Source: Chlamydiota bacterium (GTDB lineage Bacteria > Chlamydiota > Chlamydiia > Chlamydiales > SLFE01). From it: a stretch of DNA of 5,113 nucleotides. The notes under the pieces were generated by a model. It ran no database searches. It saw nothing but the letters and a program-made list of their open reading frames with translations, and was not told the origin of the DNA. Both the position numbers and the translations under genes were made by a program. Position 1 is the first letter of the stretch. Each line of letters begins with the position of its first letter. Below, piece after piece: positions 1 through 5,113 of this stretch. The DNA is taken from assembly GCA_011065065.1 (NCBI GenBank), contig JAAKFL010000148.1, forward strand, positions 1 to 5,113. Reading direction: 5' to 3'.

Positions 1-3000
1 TCTGGATCCAAGCTGCGTACAACCCCATCTACGACCTGAACGGTAAGCCCTTCAAAGTGGTGAAATATGCAATGGATATCACAAAACAGAAACTAGAGAT
101 CGAAAAAAGTAAAGAAGAAATGAAGAAGGCGATTAGTGATCTTGATCTACAGAATCGAATAAGGTCAGCAGTAGAAACGATATCTAATTCAATACGTGGG
201 GAATTTAATACAAGTGAATTGGCGAGTAGGTTGTTCAGCAAGTTCGCAGACTTGATTAAGATAGAAGTAGGGGCATTTTATTTAGTCAAAGAAGACAAAC
301 TCGAACTTATTTCTACCTATGCTTACAAAAAAAGAAAAAATTTGTCCAATGTATTTGATATGGGTGAAGGATTAGTGGGGCAATGTGCAAAAGAAAAGAA
401 GACTATTGTCATAAGTAATGTTCCGGATGATTATATTAAGGTATCTTCTGGATTAGGTGAAGCAACGCCTAGTATTATTATGGTCATGCCTATTATGTTT
501 GAAGGAAAATTACTCGCTGTTTTGGAGATCGCTAAAATCAATGCCTTATCAGATGAAGAGATCAAAGTACTAGAGGACTCTTCAGAAAACATAGGGGTTA
601 CCTTCAATTCCGCTACCGCACGTGATGAAATGAAGGTACTTCTTGAGGAAAGCACCAAACAATCTGCTGAGCTTCAAGCTCAACAGGAAGAACTGAGATG
701 CACCAATGAGGAGTTGGAAGCTCAACAAGACAAATTAAAAGAAAGTAATGAAGATCTTGAAAAACAAGCTGAAGAACTTAAGAGATCTGAAGAAGATATC
801 AAAATAAAGAATGATAAGTTAAGGGAAACAACACTATCTTTAGAGGGACAGACACGTGAACTAGAAAAGAAAACCATTCTAGTGGAAGAGGCAAAGGATG
901 ATATCGAAGAGAAAGCTCGCGCGCTAGAAATTTCCAGTAAATATAAGTCTGAATTTCTGGCTAACATGTCTCATGAACTCAGGACCCCCTTGAACAGCTT
1001 GCTTATCCTTTCCAAAACCTTAGCAGATAATGAAGAGGGCAATCTCACTAACGAGCAAAAGGAATCAGCGGAAGTCATTCACAGTGGTGGAACAGATCTT
1101 TTGACACTCATCAATGACATTTTGGACTTGTCCAAGGTCGAAGCAGGAAAATTGCAGATTCATGTCGAGAATGTTAAGCTCGATTCCATTGTCAACAACC
1201 TTCGTAGTCAATTTGATCCTGTGGCTAAGCAGAAAGGGTTGGAATTTAAACAAGATATTACCACAACAATATCTTCAATGGTGAAAACTGATGGAAATCG
1301 CATTGAGCAGATTCTGAAGAATTTTCTTTCCAATGCATTTAAATTTACCACAAGAGGATCGGTAACTTTAAAGGTTCATCAACCATCCCCTGAGGTACAT
1401 TTCTCTCTATCAAGTTTTAGCAAAGAAAATTGCATTGGTATTTCAGTCATCGATACAGGCATAGGTATCCCTAAGGATAAACAGGCCATCATCTTCGAAG
1501 CCTTTCAGCAAGGTGATGGCTCCACAAATCGGAGATTTGGGGGAACAGGGCTTGGCCTTTCTATCTCACGGGAGCTAGCTAAAATCCTTGGCTGCGAAAT
1601 CCACGTGCATAGTGAAAAGGATAAAGGGAGTACTTTCACTCTCTATATCCCTGTAGAATACAAGTCTACCCCTCCCGATGAAGGAACCCCTCAGAAGCTA
1701 ATGGTAAAAACCGAGCGCCCCTTAGTGAACGAAAATCCCTTTAACATGAATGTTGAGGAGCAAGGCAGTTCGGCTTCTATTTCAATGAATATTCTCCAAG
1801 ATGACCGGGATAACATCACTGAGAATGATAAGTCGCTGTTAATTATAGAAGACGATGTTAATTTTTCTCGCATCCTCATGAATTTTTCTCGCAAACGCGG
1901 CTTCAAATGTCTTGTCGCGGAAAATGGGAGAAATGGCTTGCAGTTGGCAACTCAATACAAACCAAGTGCCATCACACTGGATATGAATCTCCCCGATATT
2001 GGAGGGGATCGTGTCCTCGATCAACTTAAATTCAACCTAGATACTCGTCATATTCCCATACACGTGATCTCCGTCGAGGAGAAAACAATCGCATCGCAAC
2101 AACAAGGAGCTATAGGACATTTGATAAAACCTGCCAGCTCTAAAGACCTCGATAAAGTATTTTCTAAATTTGACTTTATCAATAGAGAGGGCGTAAAAAA
2201 AATTCTGGTTGTCGAAGATGATAAAAATAGCCAGCAGGTGATCAGTCAACTTATTGAGAATAAAGGAATCATTGTTAACACCACTGACAGTGGTAAGAAG
2301 GCATGTAATTTGATTAAAAAAGAAGAATTTGATTGTGTGATTCTAGATCTCAAGCTTCCCGATATGACCGGTTTTGAAGTGCTAAAAAAATTAGCTAAAG
2401 AACCATCACTGAATCTTCCTCCTATAATTATTTATACAGGCATGGATTTATCTGAAGAAGAGTACAAAGAACTCAGCATGTATACATCAAGCTTTGTCAT
2501 TAAAGGAGTAAAATCACATGAACGTCTTTTGGACGAACTATTCCTCTTTCTGCATAGTGTCAAATCAACTTTATCCGGTAAACAACAAAAAATTATCGAT
2601 AAACTGCATATACCGGAAAAGTGGTTACAAAACAGAAAAATTCTCTTGGTAGATGATGATATGCGTAATACCTATGCACTTTCTTCTGTCTTGCGCAAAA
2701 AAGGACTTGAAATTGTAATGGCCGATAATGGAAAGCTGGCATTAGAAAAATTGGAAAGTGAAGAGGGAATTGAATTAGTAATTATGGATATTATGATGCC
2801 AGTAATGGATGGGTATGAAGCCATGCGCAGAATTCGTCAGAACAAACGCTTTAGCAACCTCCCAATTATTGCTCTCACCGCCAAGGTCCTGCCTGAAGAT
2901 AAAGCCAAAGCTTTAGAAAGCGGTGCCAACGACTTCTTAACCAAACCTGTCGAAGTGAAAAAATTATTGAGTTTAATACAAATATGGTTATTTCAATCCA

Positions 3001-3032
3001 CTGAAAAAGAACATCAACTTATAGGGTCATGA
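1..3032 (+). CDS. Hybrid sensor histidine kinase, PAS(tail)-GAF-coiled coil-HisKA-HATPase-REC-REC-REC, 5' partial
   Basis: The frame is open from the first base, so the start lies upstream; the GTG at 57 falls inside the conserved end of a PAS domain (WIQAAYNPIYDLNGKPFKVV, then MDITKQK). Counting the Trp at 3-5 as residue 1, 1009 residues are visible. A GAF domain spans about 53-203 and a Glu/Gln/Lys-rich coiled coil 208-313. HisKA follows, with phospho-acceptor His324 in SHELRTPLN. The HATPase has an N box (Asn440, Asn444), G1 DTGIG at 484-488, an F box near 498 and G2 GGTGLG at 513-518. After a linker (about 554-608) come three receivers with phospho-acceptor Asp660, Asp782 and Asp929 and conserved Lys709, Lys834 and Lys981. 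No membrane segment or HPt domain is visible. It should autophosphorylate on His and pass phosphate to its receivers. The stop overlaps the next start. The signal is unknown. Domain calls are secure; any upstream domains are out of view. Confidence 0.96.
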   Translation, partial: WIQAAYNPIYDLNGKPFKVVKYAMDITKQKLEIEKSKEEMKKAISDLDLQNRIRSAVETISNSIRGEFNTSELASRLFSKFADLIKIEVGAFYLVKEDKLELISTYAYKKRKNLSNVFDMGEGLVGQCAKEKKTIVISNVPDDYIKVSSGLGEATPSIIMVMPIMFEGKLLAVLEIAKINALSDEEIKVLEDSSENIGVTFNSATARDEMKVLLEESTKQSAELQAQQEELRCTNEELEAQQDKLKESNEDLEKQAEELKRSEEDIKIKNDKLRETTLSLEGQTRELEKKTILVEEAKDDIEEKARALEISSKYKSEFLANMSHELRTPLNSLLILSKTLADNEEGNLTNEQKESAEVIHSGGTDLLTLINDILDLSKVEAGKLQIHVENVKLDSIVNNLRSQFDPVAKQKGLEFKQDITTTISSMVKTDGNRIEQILKNFLSNAFKFTTRGSVTLKVHQPSPEVHFSLSSFSKENCIGISVIDTGIGIPKDKQAIIFEAFQQGDGSTNRRFGGTGLGLSISRELAKILGCEIHVHSEKDKGSTFTLYIPVEYKSTPPDEGTPQKLMVKTERPLVNENPFNMNVEEQGSSASISMNILQDDRDNITENDKSLLIIEDDVNFSRILMNFSRKRGFKCLVAENGRNGLQLATQYKPSAITLDMNLPDIGGDRVLDQLKFNLDTRHIPIHVISVEEKTIASQQQGAIGHLIKPASSKDLDKVFSKFDFINREGVKKILVVEDDKNSQQVISQLIENKGIIVNTTDSGKKACNLIKKEEFDCVILDLKLPDMTGFEVLKKLAKEPSLNLPPIIIYTGMDLSEEEYKELSMYTSSFVIKGVKSHERLLDELFLFLHSVKSTLSGKQQKIIDKLHIPEKWLQNRKILLVDDDMRNTYALSSVLRKKGLEIVMADNGKLALEKLESEEGIELVIMDIMMPVMDGYEAMRRIRQNKRFSNLPIIALTAKVLPEDKAKALESGANDFLTKPVEVKKLLSLIQIWLFQSTEKEHQLIGS

Positions 3033-3868
3033 GAAAACAAGAGATTGAAAAAATAGAAGTTGATATTTTACTCGATGCCATATGCAGGCGTTATGGTTAT
3101 GACTTTCAGAATTACGCGAAAGCTTCATTAAAAAGGCGCCTATCTTTGTTAATGGAAACAGCAAAAGTCAATCATCTATCTGAAATTATTCCACGTATTC
3201 TTCATGATGAGGACTATTTTAACTCCTTTATTATGGAGATTTCCGTCACTGTAACGGAAATGTTTCGTGATCCCTCTTTCTTTCATGTATTTATACAACA
3301 CATTATTCCTATTTTGCGGACCTATCCCTTTATCAAAATATGGCATGCGGGCTGCGCTACCGGCGAGGAAGTCTATTCCATGGCTATCCTTCTAAAAGAA
3401 GCAGGTATTCTCGATAAAACGACGATTTATGCCACTGATATTAATAGTCATTCCATAAAATGCGCGCGAGAAGGGATTTATAAACTCGAAAATATCGATA
3501 AATATACAGCCAATTACAAAAAAGCTGGAGGGAAATTCTCTTTTTCTGACTATTATTACACCAAATACCAATATGTGAAAATGCATGATAATTTAAAGAA
3601 AAAGATCATCTTTGCCACACATAATTTGGTCTGTGATGGTGTTTTTAATGAAATGCATGTGATCATTTGTCGTAATGTCTTCATATATTTCGATAAAACG
3701 CTGCAAAATAAAGCCGCATTATTATTTCGCGACAGCCTTGTCAACAGGGGATTCCTTTGCCTAGGGACAAAAGAGACAATTGAATTTTTAGAATCTGAAA
3801 ACGACTTCGATTGTTTTTCAAAGAAAGAAAAGATTTTTAGAAAAAAGACAAAAACAGTCGCCAAATAA
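3029..3868 (+). CDS. cheR: CheR-type protein-glutamate O-methyltransferase
   Basis: This 279-residue protein would transfer a methyl group from S-adenosylmethionine to glutamate side chains of a signalling protein in the cytosol. Residues about 10-70 form the usual helical N-terminal domain, ending in SVTVTEMFRDP (72-82), the counterpart of the family's TxNxTxFFRD segment. The SAM-binding loop is AGCATGEEVYSMAI (107-120), followed by an acidic residue in YATDIN (Asp137) and by the CheR signature ICRNVFIYFD (213-222). Length is normal for a single-domain CheR, with no TPR extension. The ATG overlaps the kinase stop by four bases. The nearest purine run (AGGG, 3023-3026) is only two bases from the start, so translation probably relies on coupling to the kinase. 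CheB follows after 52 bases. The family call is firm. The substrate is unknown because no chemoreceptor is present in the window. Confidence 0.95.
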   Translation: MRKQEIEKIEVDILLDAICRRYGYDFQNYAKASLKRRLSLLMETAKVNHLSEIIPRILHDEDYFNSFIMEISVTVTEMFRDPSFFHVFIQHIIPILRTYPFIKIWHAGCATGEEVYSMAILLKEAGILDKTTIYATDINSHSIKCAREGIYKLENIDKYTANYKKAGGKFSFSDYYYTKYQYVKMHDNLKKKIIFATHNLVCDGVFNEMHVIICRNVFIYFDKTLQNKAALLFRDSLVNRGFLCLGTKETIEFLESENDFDCFSKKEKIFRKKTKTVAK

Positions 3869-3911
3869 AAATTCCCGTAACAAGCTGCAGAGAACACAAA
3901 GTGATTAAAAT

Positions 3912-3917
3912 AGGAAA
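3912..3917 (+). promoter_or_regulatory. Ribosome-binding site for cheB (AGGAAA)
   Basis: AGGAAA lies three to five bases before the GTG at 3921, depending on how the pairing is counted. An in-frame TAA at 3906-3908 blocks any longer version of the protein, and the conserved Rossmann-like strand of CheB begins five residues after this GTG. Together these decide the start. The 52-base gap between cheR and cheB (3869-3920) shows no clear promoter or hairpin, so cheB is probably on the same transcript. Confidence 0.7.
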
Positions 3918-3920
3918 TTA

Positions 3921-4538
3921 GTGTCAGGAAAATACGACGCAATCGTCATTGGCGGATCGGCAGGAAGTTTTGAAGCAATTTGCACGATTCTAAAAAAACT
4001 CCCCGAAAAATTTTCATTGCCCCTGTTTGTTGTGCTTCATCTTGACCAAAATCCAGATAGCTCTCTTGCCCACTATTTAAATAAAATAACCAAAGTTGAT
4101 GTTATAGAAGCTAATGACAAAGAAGAAATTCAGCCGGGAACTGTGTACATAGCACCACCAAATTACCACATGCTCGTTGAAGAGAATCGTACAATAAGCC
4201 TTTCTTCAGATCTGAAAGTTTGTTTTTCCCGTCCTTCAATCGATGTGCTCTTTGAAAGTGCCGCTGATGTTTACGGAGAAAAGTTAATCGCTGTGATATT
4301 ATCAGGAGCCAATTCCGATGGAACGAAAGGCTTCAAAAAAATCAAAGAACGAGGGGGAATGACCATTGTTCAAAACCCCGCCACAGCTGCATTTGATTAT
4401 ATGCCTAACAGCGCAAGAGATAATAATCGCATCGATCATATACTATCATTAGAAGAGATTGGAACATTTCTTGTAGGAAATTCCCAATCCTCATATATGG
4501 CCTGCGATAATCGCGACGTTAATCAATATCTATATTAA
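3921..4538 (+). CDS. cheB: CheB-type protein-glutamate methylesterase, catalytic domain only
   Basis: This 205-residue protein would remove methyl groups from glutamates (and possibly deamidate glutamines) on a signalling protein, opposing the CheR next door. The catalytic triad of the family is visible: Ser13 in IGGSAGS, His40 in VVLHLDQ and Asp133 in LSGANSDG. Other family segments are APPNYHMLVE (78-87), RPSIDVLFESAA (104-115) and QNPATAAFDYMPNSA (151-165). The protein is only the catalytic domain: the N-terminal receiver that gates classic CheB is absent, so its activity is either ungated or controlled in trans, perhaps by the receiver encoded at 4618-5013. The last 18 or so residues (after VGN, ending NQYLY) do not match the family core as I know it and may be a lineage-specific tail. 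The start is GTG, supported by AGGAAA upstream and a preceding in-frame stop. Confidence 0.94.
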   Translation: MSGKYDAIVIGGSAGSFEAICTILKKLPEKFSLPLFVVLHLDQNPDSSLAHYLNKITKVDVIEANDKEEIQPGTVYIAPPNYHMLVEENRTISLSSDLKVCFSRPSIDVLFESAADVYGEKLIAVILSGANSDGTKGFKKIKERGGMTIVQNPATAAFDYMPNSARDNNRIDHILSLEEIGTFLVGNSQSSYMACDNRDVNQYLY

Positions 4539-4539
4539 A

Positions 4540-4545
4540 AAGGTG
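4540..4545 (+). promoter_or_regulatory. Ribosome-binding site (AAGGTG) serving the ATG at 4553
   Basis: AAGGTG begins two bases after the cheB stop and sits seven bases before an ATG at 4553. It is the best Shine-Dalgarno match in the 79-base gap between cheB and the receiver gene. It is about 70 bases from the receiver's own ATG at 4618, which has no comparable purine run. That placement suggests ribosomes enter at 4553 rather than directly at 4618. Confidence 0.5.
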
Positions 4546-4552
4546 TTTTAAA

Positions 4553-4621
4553 ATGGCCAAATTCCACTTAAGAAAACACTATAAGGTCACACGAATAGTA
4601 GCGAAACACAAAAATTTATGA
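4553..4621 (+). CDS. Possible 22-residue basic leader peptide coupled to the receiver gene
   Basis: A short ORF starts with ATG at 4553, seven bases after AAGGTG, and ends with TGA at 4619-4621. The peptide begins MAKFHLRKHYK and is strongly basic: five Lys, two Arg and three His among 22 residues, with no acidic residue. Its stop overlaps the receiver start as ATGA, the same arrangement as the kinase/cheR junction. The receiver has no clear ribosome-binding site of its own, so translating this ORF could deliver ribosomes to it by termination-reinitiation. I recognise no family. It may be a true small protein, a leader whose translation matters rather than its product, or a chance ORF in an AT-rich gap. 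The site and overlap are seen; the role is inferred. Confidence 0.4.
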   Translation: MAKFHLRKHYKVTRIVAKHKNL

Positions 4622-5013
4622 GCGACACGGAAAAACCTAATATTTTGATCGTCGATGACAACCCTGCCAATCTCATTGCTATGAGGATTTTGTTGAAAGT
4701 CTTAGATGTCAATATCATCAAAGCTTCATCAGGGAAAGAAGCTCTTGCCTACTTGCCGCAATACAATTTTGCTGCCATTCTTATGGATGTACGAATGCCT
4801 GAAATGGACGGTTATGAAACCGCGGAACACATTCATCAAAACGAAGAGTTTAAAAATATTCCCATCATTTTCGTTACAGCTATCGATGAAGATGAGCAGG
4901 AGAAATATAAATTTAATGAAAATGTCGTTGTTGAATACATTTACAAACCTTTAGATCCAGACATATTAATCAAAAGGGTAAATGTCATCATTCAACCTAG
5001 AAAACGCAGTTGA
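4618..5013 (+). CDS. Stand-alone response-regulator receiver domain
   Basis: This 131-residue protein is a single CheY-like receiver with no output domain. The acidic pocket is Asp13-Asp14 in ILIVDDNPAN, the phospho-acceptor is Asp57 in ILMDVRMPEMDGYE, the switch Thr is Thr87 in FVTA, and the conserved Lys is Lys110 in YIYKPLDPDIL. The segment IPIIFVTAIDEDEQEKYK followed by YKPLDPDIL resembles receivers usually fused to a histidine kinase or other output domain, so this could be a pared-down derivative. In most relatives a Gly-Ala pair precedes the Tyr of the last strand; here that stretch reads NENVVVEYIY, a visible departure. It has no obvious ribosome-binding site and its ATG overlaps the stop of a 22-codon ORF. 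It may take phosphate from the upstream hybrid kinase, and may regulate CheB, which lacks its own receiver. The family call is secure; the partners are inferred. Confidence 0.93.
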   Translation: MSDTEKPNILIVDDNPANLIAMRILLKVLDVNIIKASSGKEALAYLPQYNFAAILMDVRMPEMDGYETAEHIHQNEEFKNIPIIFVTAIDEDEQEKYKFNENVVVEYIYKPLDPDILIKRVNVIIQPRKRS

Positions 5014-5040
5014 AAACGATCTCTAAGCACAATCTTTTGA

Positions 5041-5113
5041 TCCACAACGGCCTACAACGGAGGGCCCCTTCACCGTTTGGGAATGTGACCCTCCGTTGTA
5101 GCCCGTTGTGAAC
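5041..5113. repeat. GC-rich long inverted repeat with four ACAACGG/CCGTTGT units, possibly continuing past the window
   Basis: Arms 5043-5064 and 5089-5110 are reverse complements over 22 positions with a single mismatch (C5051 opposite C5102). TCAC (5070-5073) can also pair with GTGA (5085-5088), leaving a five-base bulge and an 11-base apical loop. Each arm carries the heptamer ACAACGG (or CCGTTGT) twice at exactly ten-base spacing: 5044-5050, 5054-5060, 5093-5099 and 5103-5109. The block is 43/73 G+C, well above the AT-rich genes beside it. It begins 27 bases after the receiver stop. It could act as a transcription terminator or RNA-stabilising hairpin, but no T-run is visible on either side. 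It could equally be one copy of a dispersed palindromic repeat or the end of a mobile element. The structure is certain; its class is not. Confidence 0.85.

Noticed and set aside
57..59. GTG at 57 as the start of the kinase
   Set aside because: The frame is open upstream to the window edge and the upstream codons encode a conserved PAS-domain ending, so the gene begins before base 1.
660..735. Repeated GCTCAACA(A/G) words as a DNA direct repeat
   Set aside because: They encode repeated Ala-Gln-Gln steps of the coiled coil, so protein heptad repetition explains them.
2195..2202. Run of eight A at the start of receiver 2 as a slippage or programmed frameshift site
   Set aside because: The frame continues correctly through it into a complete receiver, other A-runs occur nearby as expected in AT-rich DNA, and no stimulatory structure was seen.
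3869..3920. Internal promoter between cheR and cheB
   Set aside because: No convincing -35/-10 pair was found; the stretch is merely AT-rich with a ribosome-binding site at its end.
3556..3942. 128-codon ORF on the minus strand opposite the end of cheR and the start of cheB
   Set aside because: It lies antisense to well-supported genes, is rich in Phe, Ser and Leu as expected of a shadow of Lys/Glu-rich coding, and shows no domain.
4706..4954. 82-codon + strand ORF inside the receiver gene
   Set aside because: It is another frame of the receiver, whose own frame carries every catalytic residue of the family; the alternative protein shows no recognisable motif.
4982..5026. Receiver continuing in the +1 frame as a frameshifted longer protein
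   Set aside because: The +1 frame is open for only about 14 codons before a stop and its product does not resemble the helix that usually follows such receivers.

Overview
The window is about 5.1 kb of AT-rich bacterial DNA. Its coding is entirely on the + strand and reads as one tightly packed signalling operon, entered part-way through its first visible gene. Nothing fixes the species. AT-rich codon use and the His-Asp phosphorelay and Che protein families indicate a bacterium, probably Gram-negative, but I would not name a phylum from this sequence alone.

Layout. (1) Bases 1-3032 hold the 3' part of a large cytosolic-looking hybrid sensor histidine kinase. In order it has the tail of a PAS domain, a GAF domain, a long coiled coil, HisKA, HATPase and three receiver domains. 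The gene enters the window already open, so the GTG at 57 is not its start. (2) Bases 3029-3868 encode a CheR-type methyltransferase, overlapping the kinase by four bases (ATGA). (3) Bases 3921-4538 encode a CheB-type methylesterase with no receiver domain, started by GTG behind an AGGAAA ribosome-binding site. (4) Bases 4553-4621 hold a possible 22-codon basic leader ORF with a good ribosome-binding site; its stop overlaps the next start, again as ATGA. (5) Bases 4618-5013 encode a 131-residue stand-alone receiver. (6) Bases 5041-5113 hold a GC-rich long inverted repeat built from four copies of ACAACGG/CCGTTGT, running to the window edge.

Likely joint function. The kinase senses an unknown signal through its PAS and GAF domains and a coiled-coil relay, autophosphorylates on His, and passes phosphate to its own receivers and probably to the stand-alone receiver. 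CheR and CheB would add and remove methyl groups on glutamates of a partner. No CheA, CheW, flagellar gene or methyl-accepting signalling domain is visible, so this looks like a Che-derived adaptation module attached to a hybrid kinase rather than a standard chemotaxis cluster. The methylated substrate is the main open question; the kinase's Glu/Gln-rich coiled coil is one candidate. No tRNA, rRNA, CRISPR array, transposase or convincing promoter was seen, and no gap between genes exceeds 300 bases.
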